From assembly GCA_001914405.1 (NCBI GenBank), contig MSDW01000001.1, positions 1,367,169 to 1,431,168 on the forward strand: DNA of 64,000 nt. The letters run 5' to 3'. Both the position numbers and the translations under genes were made by a program. Shown one piece after another: positions 26,008-35,545 of this stretch (position 1 is its first letter; every line of letters starts with the position of its first letter). This DNA comes from Candidatus Methanohalarchaeum thermophilum (GTDB lineage: Archaea > Halobacteriota > Methanonatronarchaeia > Methanonatronarchaeales > Methanonatronarchaeaceae). Below the pieces are notes generated by a model. The model made no database searches and was not told the origin of the DNA. It saw only the letters and a program-made list of their open reading frames with translations.

Positions 26008-27310
26008 ATGAAGAAGTCTTTGAGACAGAATCTACGTGGACTAACTAAACAAGAATATGAGATATTGAAGAAGATGAGTCATAAGTCCAAGGATCTATAC
26101 AACGAAACTCTCTATGAGGTAAGACAATTTTTCTTCAACAATGGAGAATACCTAAGTTACTACGACGCTTATGAACGGCTTAAAGGTGAAAGCGAGAACT
26201 ACAGAGTCTTATCTTCTCAAATGGCTTAACAAACAATGAAACACGTGGATAAGGCGTTCAAATCATTTTTTAATTTAATTAAAAAGAAAAGAGAAGGTAA
26301 ATACGATGCTGAAGCACATCCACCCCGTTACTTAGATAAAGATGGGTATTTTTCACTAATTTATCCAAATCAGAGTTTCCAGGTTAAAGAAGACCACATA
26401 AGAGTTGGTGTTCCAAAAGGTTTCAGGGAAAAATATGGGTATGACAAAAGAGAAATAAGGATTGATTTCACTTATGAGAAACTTAAACAGAGCCATATAG
26501 ACATTAAGCAATTACATATAATTCCAGGGGCAAAGGCACAGTATTTTGAGTATAGGGTTGTTTATGAGGAGGAGAAGGAACCAGTTGAGGCAAAGGGAGG
26601 GTGCTTGGTTAGGTATTGATTTGGGGTTGAATAATTTGGCTACTTGTGTTGACTATTTTGGGCGCTCATTTATCTTGGATGGGTGATTACTCAAATTGTA
26701 TAACAGGTGGTTTAATAAAGAAGTAGCTAGGTTACAGAGTATTAGGGATAAGCAAGGCATCAAAGAGAATACTAGGAGAATAAATAGATTGTTTCGGGAT
26801 CGAGATAATTACGTGCATGATTATTTGAATAAAGCAATCAAGGCAGTCGTTGACTATTGTAGGGAAAATAAGGTTGAGAAAGTGTTTTGTGGGGATGGAA
26901 AGGGTTGGAAACGAGGAATTAATTTAGGTGGTAGCAACAATGAGAAATTTGTTCAAATATCTTTTGATAAGTTCAAGCAGAAACTTAAGCATAAGTTAGA
27001 GTTCTATGGTATAGAGTTTGAGTTAGTTGATGAATCTTACACTAGTAAGTGCAGTTTCTTTGATAGCGAGTCTATAGAACATCACGAAGAGTACGTTGGT
27101 TCAAGGGTGGAAAGAGGCTTATTTAAAACAAGTGATGGAGTTTTAATAAATGCTGATGTAAATGGAGCGTTAAATATCGCTAAGAAAGGATTAAAAGAAA
27201 TTGATATGGGTAAGCCTGAAACTTTGGGGGTAGGGTGTAGTGGTGGTGTGGACACGCCAAGGAGAATGAGGAAACCTCTTTGGGTTAGGATGCGGCTCAG
27301 GTATAAGTGA
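26008..27310 (+). pseudogene. tnpB: TnpB RNA-guided nuclease, interrupted
   Basis: Four defects interrupt an otherwise near-complete TnpB of about 430 residues: TAA at 26227 (from a Gln codon by context SSQMA-stop-QTMKH), a +1 frameshift near 26600 in a G-rich run, and TGA near 26685 where related copies have CGA. The first RuvC motif, [12 protein letters not shown], lies in the second frame. The late part retains DESYTSKCS and the final motif [15 protein letters not shown]. The usual second CxxC of the zinc finger is not obvious. The fragments 25990-26229, 26236-26619 and 26696-27310 are parts of this gene and not separate genes. Confidence 0.8.
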
Positions 27311-27378
27311 GAGCCTAATTCAAACTTCTCCTGAACCCTCTACCTAATCTTTTGATTAGGTAGGGGTAGTTCACTAAT
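27262..27378 (+). ncRNA. Predicted omegaRNA (TnpB guide scaffold) region
   Basis: The 3' end of the tnpB frame and the right end are nearly identical in the three copies here (27262, 37360 and 60375) despite broken reading frames. GGATGCGGCTCAGGTATAAG followed by TGAGAGCC can fold (GGCTCA with TGAGAGCC). The terminal palindrome follows. By analogy with known TnpB systems this would be the scaffold, with the guide read from the flank after TTCACT. Confidence 0.45.
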
Positions 27379-27484
27379 TTTTAGTTAAGTGAATTTTCTG
27401 AAATAGCATCTGTAAGGAAAGTTTAATTTAAGGTAAGGGATATATTAAGACAATAAATTTGTAACCCTAAAGGAGGTGTATAAA

Positions 27485-27679
27485 ATGAAAGGTACCGTGA
27501 AATTTTTCAATGAACAAAAGAATTATGGTTTCATTGAACCAGATGAAGGCGGAGAAGATCACTTTGTTCATAAGAGTGACATCGAGTCTGGATCATTGAA
27601 TGAAGGTGATTCTGTCGAGTTTGAATCTGAAGAAGGAGAAGAGGGCCCAAAGGCAGTTAGAGTCAGAAAGATCGAGTGA
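27485..27679 (+). CDS. Cold-shock-domain protein (CspA family)
   Basis: A 64-residue single-domain OB-fold protein that binds single-stranded nucleic acid. It begins [20 protein letters not shown], with RNP1 (KNYGFI) and RNP2 (DHFVHKSDI) motifs. It is very acidic in the second half ([10 protein letters not shown]), as in haloarchaeal homologues. AGGAGGT (27471-27477) lies 7 nt before ATG 27485. An in-frame GTG at 27476 overlaps that site and is not the start. The gene is free-standing, with a T-rich stretch downstream. Confidence 0.93.
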   Translation: MKGTVKFFNEQKNYGFIEPDEGGEDHFVHKSDIESGSLNEGDSVEFESEEGEEGPKAVRVRKIE

Positions 27680-27798
27680 ATGAATCTGGTGACTAGCTTC
27701 TAGTATCTTAGGTTCTTTAATTAACTTTTAAATAATATTAAAACTTTTAATTTTTATTAATATTTGTTTTTTTGGTTTTGTTAGTTTATTGAGGTTTT

Positions 27799-28668
27799 TT
27801 ATTGTCTGGAGAGGGCTATAGCAATATGTTGGGAAAGTATTTCTAATAGTTTTTTGTCTTCTTTTTTTAACTTGGATATGTCTTTAATTTCTACTAAAAT
27901 AATAGCTAGAGGTTTTTTTCTAATTACTGGGATAATTAACCAAAATTCTCCTTTTTTGCTTTCTTTTATTGTGATCTCTGTTTTGTTCGTATCTATGTTA
28001 TCTTCTTGATCTACGATACTTTTGTAGTATTCTTTGGCTATTTTTTTTATATCTTTATCTCTCTTGTCTACGGTTTTTTGTATTAATTTGGGGCTTTCTT
28101 TTTCTTTGGTTAATTTGAAAAAGAATGTGTTACTGTACCCTATTAGTGAGCTTATAACTTGTATGGAGTAAGCTGAGATGTCATCTATTGAGTCTGATTC
28201 TTGTATTAATTCAGTGTACTTATTTAGATCGGCTGTTTTATCTGCAAACTTTTTTATTCTCTTATTCTTGTTTGAAAGTCTCTGATTTCTTAATTTTAGT
28301 TTGTTGTAGTAAATTCCTATGATCATTCCTATTAATGTACCTGAACTTACTTCATCGAGTATTAGTGATGTATTTATTGTGTGGAGGCCTACTCTGAAGT
28401 TGATTAAGTAACCGATACTTAGAAATGTTAAAAGCCCACCCATTGTCCATTTAAGGAGATTATATTTATTAAATTCCTTTTGTTTGAGTGTAGAAAAACT
28501 GAGTATGACTATTGATAGTGATATTATTAGGAAGGGGAAGGTCGTGATTAGGGAAACATCTTTTGATATTAAGATCTCTAATATATATGTTATGAGTAAA
28601 AAGAAACCTAATCCACCTGTTATTAAGAAATAGATAAAGTCGCTTGAGGAAATTTTGGTTCTATTCAT
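27799..28668 (-). CDS. Multi-pass membrane protein with GAF-like C-terminal domain
   Basis: A 289-residue protein with about four or five hydrophobic helices in the first 135 residues (about 10-30, 38-56, 68-86, 107-130), a short coiled-coil linker (about 133-150) and a GAF-like sensor domain (about 150-288; IDDISAYSIQVISSLIGYSNTFFFKL to LEILSQHIAIALSRQ). No histidine-kinase or output domain follows, so it looks like a sensor without its own enzymatic output. It is located 117 bp downstream of the HyuB-like gene on the same strand, so it may belong to that operon. Ligand unknown. Confidence 0.6.
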   Translation of the reverse strand: MNRTKISSSDFIYFLITGGLGFFLLITYILEILISKDVSLITTFPFLIISLSIVILSFSTLKQKEFNKYNLLKWTMGGLLTFLSIGYLINFRVGLHTINTSLILDEVSSGTLIGMIIGIYYNKLKLRNQRLSNKNKRIKKFADKTADLNKYTELIQESDSIDDISAYSIQVISSLIGYSNTFFFKLTKEKESPKLIQKTVDKRDKDIKKIAKEYYKSIVDQEDNIDTNKTEITIKESKKGEFWLIIPVIRKKPLAIILVEIKDISKLKKEDKKLLEILSQHIAIALSRQ

Positions 28669-28784
28669 TTTTTCTGAAGTTAATTTCTATTTCTTGGTTA
28701 TTTTGTGGTCTTTTTATGTATTTAGATGTCTAGTTTTTTTTATATTGAATAGAGAGTTAAAAAATGTTTGTTGAGTTACTGGAG

Positions 28785-30317
28785 TCAGTTTTTGCCCCAT
28801 CCTCCTCCTCCAGGGGTACAGATTCTTATACTTTCAGATTTTTTTATTTTTCTTGAAACTTTGCTATTTAATTTGATTTCTTGGTTTCCTTTGATAAGTA
28901 TATTTTTTCCTTTTTTTCCGTTTTCTCCTTTTTTTGCACCTTTAGGGGTATTTTTTCTTCTTTCTGATTGTATACTTAATTTAGAATCTTCTTTAACTTT
29001 AATCTCTCTGATTAATCCTTCTCCTCCATTATATTTTCCTTTTCCCCCTGAATTATTTCTTAGCTTATATTTATCAACTTTTAGGGGATAATAATTTTCT
29101 AAGGCTTCTATTGGGGTGTTTTTAGTGTTTGTCATATGTACATGAACTCCATCTTCTCCATCTTGTTTGGAAGTGGCTCCTGCTCCTCCTCCAATTGTTT
29201 CATAGTATGTGAATCTATCGTTTCCGATAGCTAGGTTGTTCATTGAACCTGTGCTTTCTGCAGGAATTTTATCTGGTAATGCAGGCTCTAGAGCTCTTAA
29301 TATTAATTCTACTATCCTTTGAGATGTTTCTACATTTCCTGCTGAAACTGCAACTGGTGGTTTTGCATTTACAACGCTTCCCTCTGGTGCTTTTACACCT
29401 ATAGGATCATAAGATCCATAATTTAATGGTACTTCTTTTGGAAGTAGACATTTTAAAATATAATAAATTGCTGACAAGGTAACTTGAAAAGGAGCGTTAA
29501 TGTTTCCATAAATTTGATCGCTTGTTCCCTGGAAATCAAAGGTTAATTCATCGTCACTAATTTCTATTTGTACCTTGATTTTTACTTCCTTATCTCTCCA
29601 TTCAAGATAGTCTTTGCTATTGAAAACACCATTGGGCAGTTTTTGTATCATTTTGTGGCTTTTTGATTTTGAATAATTAAAGTAATCTTCGATAAAGTTC
29701 TTATATCTATTTAAACCAAATTTATCAATTGTTTTGATAAATTCACTAGCTCCTTTGTTATTGGCTCCTATTTGTGCATTAAGATCCCCTATTCTTTCTT
29801 TGGGTGATCTCATTTCTTTAAAGAGATTTTTGATATCCCTGTTTAGCTTTTTGTCTTTGACTGCTAAGGTTGGTGATATTATTATTCCTTCTTCTTCAAG
29901 TTTTTTAGAGTCTCCGGGCATGGAACCGGGTACATCTCCTCCTACATCTGCATGGTGAGCTCTGTTCACTGTGTATCCAACATGTTCGTTGTTGTAATAA
30001 ACTGGTTTGATGAGTGTTACATCAGGGAGATGAGTTCCTCCCTTGAATGGGTTATTTAATATTACTTGATCTCCTTCGCTTGGTTTACATTCTTTAGTTG
30101 CGACTTTTACTGCAACTGGCATTGCTCCTAGGTGAACTGGAATATGTTCAGCCTGTGCTAATAAGTGGCCTTTTGGCGAAAATATTGCACATGATTCATC
30201 TTTCCTTTCTTTTATATTGGGGGAATATGCGCTTCTCATTAGAGAAGCTCCCATCTGTTCTGGGATTGCAGTAAAACTATGTCTCATTACTTCAAAATCA
30301 GAAGGAGATATATTCAT
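28785..30317 (-). CDS. Hydantoinase B / oxoprolinase family protein (HyuB-like)
   Basis: A 510-residue protein of the HyuB (Pfam Hydantoinase_B) family, the beta subunit of ATP-dependent hydantoin, 5-oxoproline or related amide or ketone-transforming enzymes. Signatures are the N-terminal FTAIPEQMGASLMRSAYSPN, DQVILNNPFKGGTHLPDVTL, NRAHHADVGGDVPGSMPGD (putative metal-binding His-His) and the glycine-rich C-terminus GGEGLIREI ... TPGGGGWG. It begins directly after the HyuA stop, so the two are coupled. The substrate is not readable from sequence; relatives act on hydantoins, oxoproline, caprolactam, acetone or acetophenone. Confidence 0.88.
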   Translation of the reverse strand: MNISPSDFEVMRHSFTAIPEQMGASLMRSAYSPNIKERKDESCAIFSPKGHLLAQAEHIPVHLGAMPVAVKVATKECKPSEGDQVILNNPFKGGTHLPDVTLIKPVYYNNEHVGYTVNRAHHADVGGDVPGSMPGDSKKLEEEGIIISPTLAVKDKKLNRDIKNLFKEMRSPKERIGDLNAQIGANNKGASEFIKTIDKFGLNRYKNFIEDYFNYSKSKSHKMIQKLPNGVFNSKDYLEWRDKEVKIKVQIEISDDELTFDFQGTSDQIYGNINAPFQVTLSAIYYILKCLLPKEVPLNYGSYDPIGVKAPEGSVVNAKPPVAVSAGNVETSQRIVELILRALEPALPDKIPAESTGSMNNLAIGNDRFTYYETIGGGAGATSKQDGEDGVHVHMTNTKNTPIEALENYYPLKVDKYKLRNNSGGKGKYNGGEGLIREIKVKEDSKLSIQSERRKNTPKGAKKGENGKKGKNILIKGNQEIKLNSKVSRKIKKSESIRICTPGGGGWGKN

Positions 30318-32222
30318 TTATTTAAACACCCTAATCAAACCATTTTCATTTAGATTAAAACTCCAACCTGGAGGTATCAGAGTTGTAGAGTTTTTGTCCA
30401 GTATTACGGCAGGTCCCTCTTCTTTTTCGCCTAAAAGTAGTTCTTCTCGCTTAAATATATTAGTATCAAATTTACCTGAAGGAAAAACACATTCTTTTGT
30501 CTTATAAATTTCTCTTGTATTATTTGGTTTATTAGTTATTTCATACTTTTTGTCTCTTTTTTTGATAACTTCAAGATGAACTCTAACTACTTCTATCTCT
30601 GCCTCGGTATCTTTGTAGCCATATTTTAATTTATGAGATCTGTGGAATCTTTCTTCTATGTCTTCACCATTTTCTAAATTGATGTGATATCCTTGGCCCT
30701 TATATCTTAGGCCTAAAACGATCTTTTCTTGTCCCTTGATTTCTTTTTTGTCTTTAAGTTCTTTAATTGTTTTTTTGATTTTTTCTTTGTTATTTAAATC
30801 TGTTAATACTGTTTTTGCGTAATCTTGGACTATATCACCAGTTATCATACCGAAAGCCGAAAAAACACCTGGTGAATATGGTATTACAACTTCTTCTACG
30901 CCTATTTCCTCTGCTAATGAACAAGCGTGCAGAGGACCTGCTCCTCCAAAACCAACTAGAACAAAGTCACTGGGGTCTAATCCTTTTTCAACTGTCACTT
31001 TTTTCATAGTTCTTGCCATTTTGGAATTTGCAACCCTGTAGATTCCCAGCGATGTAGAATCAAATTCCACTCCAAGTTCTTGACTGAGTTCTTCGATCGC
31101 TTTCTTTGATGCTTTTACATCTAGCTCCATTTCTCCTCCTAGAAAATAACTCGAATCAATGTATCCTAGTTGCAGTAGGGCATCGGTGACTGTGGGTTTT
31201 TCTCCTCCTCTACCGTAGCAAACTGGTCCTGGGGAAGCTCCAGCACTTTCAGGGCCTATTCTAAGGCTTCCTCCCTCGTCAGCCCATGCTATACTTCCTC
31301 CTCCAGATCCTACGGTCACTATGTCTATCATCTTTGACTGTATGGGAAAACCATTTATTTTTCCTTCTGGTTTCCATGTTATCTCTCCGTCTACGATTGT
31401 TGCTATATCAGCGCTTGTTCCTCCCATGTCGAAGGTAATTAAGTTTTCTTCTCCTAATAGCTTTGATATATACTTTCCTCCGGTTACTCCTCCAGCTGGT
31501 CCTGAATATATTGTATCGATAGGATCTATGCTGTGTGCTCTTCTTAGTCCTCCTCCAGATTTCATTATTAGTGGTTCTCTTCCCATTATCTGTGTTACTT
31601 TTTTCATATAATTATCTACTAGAGGAGAGAGATATGCATCAAAAAAAGTCGTCATTCCTCTTTCGTATTCCCTAAATTCATTAGAAACTTTGTGGGATAG
31701 TGAGTAAAAGATGTTATATTTGTCTAGGATTTCTCCAATATTTTTTTCTTGTTTGTTGTTTTTATATGAATGAAGGAGACATATTGCAGCTGATAGATTT
31801 TTTTCTTGTAGTTTTTTGGCTATGTTATGGATTTCATCTTTATCTATCTCTTTGATTATCTTTCCTTCTTCATTTATTCTACAGTTTATTCCAAAACAGT
31901 TTTCTTTTTTTAATGGTGGTTTGGGTTTTGAGACATTAAAGCTATATAAGTTTTCTCTAGTTTGCCTGCCTATAAATAATAGATCTTCAAATCCTTTATT
32001 TGTGATAAAAGCTGTTTCTCTTCCTTTTCGTTCTAAAAAAGCATTAGTAGCTATTGTAGTGCCATGAAATATCTCTTTATATTTTTTCTCCTTTAATCCT
32101 TTTCTTACAGCTTTTTCTGGTTCTTCTGGCGTTGATGGAACTTTGTATCTTTTTATTTCTTCTCCTACTTCTACGAAATCAGTAAATGTTCCTCCTACAT
32201 CTATTGATATAATTTTGCCCAC
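30318..32222 (-). CDS. Hydantoinase A / oxoprolinase family protein (HyuA-like)
   Basis: A 634-residue ASKHA-fold ATPase-type subunit that acts with the adjacent HyuB. It opens ISIDVGGTFTDFVEVGEEIK (phosphate-1 motif), followed by FHGTTIATNAFLERKGRETAF, the phosphate-2 motif LITFDMGGTSADIATI and the SVGSGGGSIAWAD-like VTVGSGGGSIAWADEGG, then the conserved FVLVGFGGAGPLHACSLAEE. ATP phosphorylates the substrate during hydrolysis in characterised members. The start is preceded by GGAGGTATTGAG. A symporter gene lies 30 nt upstream on the same strand, which suggests uptake and use of one substrate. Confidence 0.9.
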   Translation of the reverse strand: MGKIISIDVGGTFTDFVEVGEEIKRYKVPSTPEEPEKAVRKGLKEKKYKEIFHGTTIATNAFLERKGRETAFITNKGFEDLLFIGRQTRENLYSFNVSKPKPPLKKENCFGINCRINEEGKIIKEIDKDEIHNIAKKLQEKNLSAAICLLHSYKNNKQEKNIGEILDKYNIFYSLSHKVSNEFREYERGMTTFFDAYLSPLVDNYMKKVTQIMGREPLIMKSGGGLRRAHSIDPIDTIYSGPAGGVTGGKYISKLLGEENLITFDMGGTSADIATIVDGEITWKPEGKINGFPIQSKMIDIVTVGSGGGSIAWADEGGSLRIGPESAGASPGPVCYGRGGEKPTVTDALLQLGYIDSSYFLGGEMELDVKASKKAIEELSQELGVEFDSTSLGIYRVANSKMARTMKKVTVEKGLDPSDFVLVGFGGAGPLHACSLAEEIGVEEVVIPYSPGVFSAFGMITGDIVQDYAKTVLTDLNNKEKIKKTIKELKDKKEIKGQEKIVLGLRYKGQGYHINLENGEDIEERFHRSHKLKYGYKDTEAEIEVVRVHLEVIKKRDKKYEITNKPNNTREIYKTKECVFPSGKFDTNIFKREELLLGEKEEGPAVILDKNSTTLIPPGWSFNLNENGLIRVFK

Positions 32223-32252
32223 TCAATACCTCCAGTATCTTATAGATCTAGT

Positions 32253-33731
32253 TTATAGATCTAATTCCTTGACCTTTTCTTTAGGTTTTTCTGTAATTAA
32301 ACTGATCACTATAATAAAGATTGTCGAAACTATTATACCTGGGATAGCTTCATATATGTTGGCGATATTTGACGAAAACTGTGATAATATAAATCCTTCT
32401 TGGATTGATTTCCAAATCACTACTGTTAGGAATCCTGATAATATGCCTGATAAAGCTCCTTCTCTGCTAGTTTTTTCCCAAAATAGTGAAAAAGCCATTA
32501 ATGGGAAAAATGCTGAACCTAGTCCTCCCCAAGCAAATAAAATAAACCAAAATACGGCTTCTTTCCAATAAATACCAGCTATAATTGCTAAGACACCTAA
32601 AATAGCTACCAACAATCTAGTGTAAATTAATCTTTTCTTTTCGCTGGAATTTGGTCTTACTTTTTTGTATATGTTACGTATAAATTCTGCGCTTGCTGTT
32701 AAAAGCTGAGAATCGGAGGTAGACATTATAGCTGCTAATAACCCTCCTAGCATTATTCCTCCAATTACGGGGTGGAATAGTTCAATGACGAGAGCACCAA
32801 AAGCTGTATCCACATTTCCTAGATTAGGTAAAAGTGCTCTAGCTATAAGCCCACCTAGGACTGCGGTGGCGTATGTAGGTGCGTAAACCATAGCTGCAGT
32901 GATACCTGAAATCTCCATCTTCGAGTCGTCTTCCATTCCCATAGGTCTCACTGATACCTGTGGGTTACCCATTCCAGCTAATCCGCTAGCGATCCACCCT
33001 GAAAGGAATAAGGTAAAGCTAATAGAAATAATTGGTCTTCCTCCAGTTATACTCACCAAGGAACTATTTTGAGCAGCAAGTTGAGCAAATAATTCTTCAA
33101 ATCCACCGATCGTGTATAGACCTGCAATGGATAAAAGAATCATAGAAAAAAGCATTGTCAATCCTTGGAGAGTATCAGTCCAAACTACTCCCCTAAATCC
33201 TGCGAAAAATGTGTAACCGACAATTATTATCCCCATTAAGACTGCTCCGAAAAGTATGGGCCATTCGAAGAATGTCTTAAACTGTAACCCAGCAGCTCTT
33301 ATTTGGCCTCCAACATAGAAGAATAGAAATATAAAGGATATTAGTGCACCTATCCCGCCTATCATACCTTTTTCATCTTCGAACCTATTATTTAGATATT
33401 CTACTAATGTGTATGCTCCTAGTGTTTCTGAAAAATTTCTCAGTCTTTTTCCGAAAACCCAGAAAAGCACGGGACCAACTAAGGTTGCTAGCATAGCATA
33501 CCACATTATTGATAGCCCAGTGCCATATGCTAATCCAAATAAACCTACAAAAACGAAGGCACTAGAGGCACTAGCAAATGTACTAACCATTATAGGGAAC
33601 CAATGAATGCTTCTGTTTCCAAGGTCGTATTCCCCTTCACCCCAGTCTTCTATTCCTCTCTTATGAGCCCACCAACTAATTAATATAATAATAAATAAGT
33701 ATGCAACCGCAACAAACAATGTTAAGTTCAT
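32253..33731 (-). CDS. Sodium:solute symporter (SSS) family transporter
   Basis: A 492-residue integral membrane protein with about thirteen hydrophobic helices and the family pattern STFASASSAFVFVGLFGLAYGTG in the first part, consistent with an Na+-coupled importer of small organic molecules such as amino acids, pantothenate or carboxylates. The centre contains GFRGVVWTDTLQGLTMLFSM, a typical SSS segment. It is followed 30 nt later by hyuA and hyuB, so it likely imports the HyuAB substrate. A TATA-like stretch (TTATATATTATC, about 33765-33776 on the minus strand) lies about 35-45 nt upstream of the ATG. Confidence 0.88.
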   Translation of the reverse strand: MNLTLFVAVAYLFIIILISWWAHKRGIEDWGEGEYDLGNRSIHWFPIMVSTFASASSAFVFVGLFGLAYGTGLSIMWYAMLATLVGPVLFWVFGKRLRNFSETLGAYTLVEYLNNRFEDEKGMIGGIGALISFIFLFFYVGGQIRAAGLQFKTFFEWPILFGAVLMGIIIVGYTFFAGFRGVVWTDTLQGLTMLFSMILLSIAGLYTIGGFEELFAQLAAQNSSLVSITGGRPIISISFTLFLSGWIASGLAGMGNPQVSVRPMGMEDDSKMEISGITAAMVYAPTYATAVLGGLIARALLPNLGNVDTAFGALVIELFHPVIGGIMLGGLLAAIMSTSDSQLLTASAEFIRNIYKKVRPNSSEKKRLIYTRLLVAILGVLAIIAGIYWKEAVFWFILFAWGGLGSAFFPLMAFSLFWEKTSREGALSGILSGFLTVVIWKSIQEGFILSQFSSNIANIYEAIPGIIVSTIFIIVISLITEKPKEKVKELDL

Positions 33732-33981
33732 TATATCCCTCTATCTATCTAACGAAATTTAACAAGATAATATATAAAACCAATTATAGGCCATAACAAC
33801 AGCCCTATTATGGTGAAAAGTGTCTGTGCCTGATACATGCTAACTATTAACAATGGATTATGTTATTTAAGTTTTTTGGACTATAATATCCCAATTAAGA
33901 AAAGAGAAAAAAAATTATTGAAACAGAAATGTATTTTTACCTAGACTTTGATACTTTTTTGTTGTCCTCTAAACTATTCAA

Positions 33982-35013
33982 TTAATGGATTAAATTGTCT
34001 ATAGCTTCTAGGCAGTAATTTATGTCCTCTTTTGAAACTTCCCTATGAGTAACGAATCTGATTTTATCCTCGTGGCTTAGAGCCTTAATACCTTTTTCCT
34101 TAAGTAAACCTAGAAATTCATTTGTTGAGTAATTCATTTGATCAAGAGATAGATAGACGATGTTCGTTTTGAATTTATTGGGGTTAATTTCAAACCCTAG
34201 ATCTTTAAGTCCCTCAGCCAACCTGTTAGCTTTTTCATGATCCTTTTTCAATCTATCGATCATTTTATCTAGAGAAATTAAACCAGTTGCTGCTATAACT
34301 CCAACCTGTCTCATTCCACCCCCAACTATTTTCCTATTCTTTCGAGCTCTGGAAATAAAATCCCTAGATCCAACTATTATGGATCCTATAGGAGCGCTTA
34401 ACCCCTTTGACAGACAGAATTGAATTGAATCAGCCGGTTCACATAAATTACTGACATCTTCTTCTAGGTAAACTGAAGCATTAAAAATTCTCGCGCCATC
34501 GATATGTAACTTTAGATCCTTTTGCATACAAATCTGGCCAATTTTTTCAATGTAATCACCTGAAACTGGAACGCCTCCATGGCCGTTATGGGTGTTTTCT
34601 AGACAAACCAAAGATTGCTCGGGAAAATGTATATCGCTTCCTTTAATGTTTTCAATAAGTTTCTCAAGAGGTAACCTCCCTTTTTCCTCTTTTATAGGTC
34701 TCGCAGATAGACCTCCTAGTCTAGCAAATCCACCGACCTCGTAGTTAAAAATATGACTATCCCTACCTAAAATAACCTCTTCCCCAGACTGTGCATGGGT
34801 TAAAAGTGAAATTAGATTACCCTGCGTTCCTGAACTAACAAAAAGACCTGCTTCCTTATCAAAAATTTCTGCAGCTTTATTTTCTAACTTACTTACAGTA
34901 GGATCTTCTTTGAATACATCATCTCCAACTTCTGCTTTTTTCATCTCTCTACGCATCTCATCAGTAGGCTTCGTTACGGTATCGCTTCTCAGATCAACAA
35001 TTTTATCTACCAT
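33982..35013 (-). CDS. ltaE: Low-specificity L-threonine aldolase
   Basis: A 343-residue PLP enzyme that cleaves threonine or allo-threonine to glycine and acetaldehyde (fold type I). Family motifs are DLRSDTVTKPTDEMRREM at the start, SGTQGNLISLLTHAQSGEEV, CLENTHNGHGGVPVS, LHIDGARIFNAS and FCLSKGLSAPIGSIIVGS, with the PLP-binding Lys in SKGL. It lies about 250 bp upstream of the symporter on the same strand; that gap holds a separate promoter-like region, so co-transcription is uncertain. Confidence 0.92.
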   Translation of the reverse strand: MVDKIVDLRSDTVTKPTDEMRREMKKAEVGDDVFKEDPTVSKLENKAAEIFDKEAGLFVSSGTQGNLISLLTHAQSGEEVILGRDSHIFNYEVGGFARLGGLSARPIKEEKGRLPLEKLIENIKGSDIHFPEQSLVCLENTHNGHGGVPVSGDYIEKIGQICMQKDLKLHIDGARIFNASVYLEEDVSNLCEPADSIQFCLSKGLSAPIGSIIVGSRDFISRARKNRKIVGGGMRQVGVIAATGLISLDKMIDRLKKDHEKANRLAEGLKDLGFEINPNKFKTNIVYLSLDQMNYSTNEFLGLLKEKGIKALSHEDKIRFVTHREVSKEDINYCLEAIDNLIH

Positions 35014-35074
35014 TACATCAGCTCCTATTCCAATTAAAAAAATTAACTTAAAAAAGAATTCGATTCATAATTAA

Positions 35075-35498
35075 CTTTTGTGAGAGTTTGAGAGAGCAGC
35101 ATAGTCCCCGTCCTTTAGGTAGGGGATGTACTGTCTCTCTCATAAAGCTTATGTATCTTCACGCTTTAGCTTGGGAGTAATGGGTTTTGCTGTAAGCCTC
35201 AAGTCCCCAAGCTGCATGCGGGTGATAGGGCGGTAAGGGACTGAAAACTCCATCGAACATTGGCAAAGCCTATATCGCAAACAGGAGCCCTTTGACAGGG
35301 CTCGACTTGAAGCCACTGCTGTTGATCCAGCCTCTGGAAGCTATTTGGCTGACAAGCTAGGCGAAGGTAGGTAGGTAACCGTTTAGAATGGCTACGAAGA
35401 GAGCGTTTCTCTTCACGCCACTTCCACCGATAACCCGAAAGCAGATGACACCGGTGGATAAGTGGAAGCCTCTCCTTTTAGGGAGAGGAGGATGTCAC
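35075..35498 (+). mobile_element. Family C non-coding IS605-like element (copy C1)
   Basis: A left end with CTTTAGGTAGGGGATG hairpin (about 35108-35130) and a right end CCTCTCCTTTTAGGGAGAGG then AGGATGTCAC. Between them is about 350 nt of GC-richer, strongly self-complementary sequence. Visible stems are CCACCG with CGGTGG (35425-35460), GAGAGCGTTTCTCTTC, and GGAGCCCTTTGACAGGGCTC. A diverged relative is at 12785. There is no open frame worth noting. It is best read as a mobile structured RNA; its relation to known families cannot be decided without a search. Confidence 0.6.
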
Positions 35499-35545
35499 AT
35501 GAAATTAAAGCAATTAATTAAACTGTTAGAAATCAATAGATAAGT

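Larger units (their letters stand above)
25893..27378 (+). mobile_element. IS200/IS605-type element carrying broken tnpB (copy TnpB-2)
   Basis: The element follows TTTTAT at 25887-25892. The left end is CTATTTGACTGAGAAGACAT with hairpin and GATGAATCAGT. The tnpB remnant runs from 26008 to 27310. The right end is the hairpin CCTAATCTTTTGATTAGG, then TAGGGGTAGTTCACT. Copies TnpB-3 and TnpB-4 share the left end, gene and right end. No tnpA is present. Confidence 0.8.

Noticed and set aside
26227-26229. Possible stop-codon reassignment (pyrrolysine-type readthrough) in the tnpB frames
   Set aside because: The interrupting codons include TAA, TGA and TAG together with frameshifts, and all long cellular genes here avoid in-frame stops. 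Decay is simpler.
35075-35498. RNase P RNA, group I or group II intron
   Set aside because: Expected conserved blocks (for example GAGGAAAGUC, the group II domain V, or the group I P/Q/R/S elements) are not seen.
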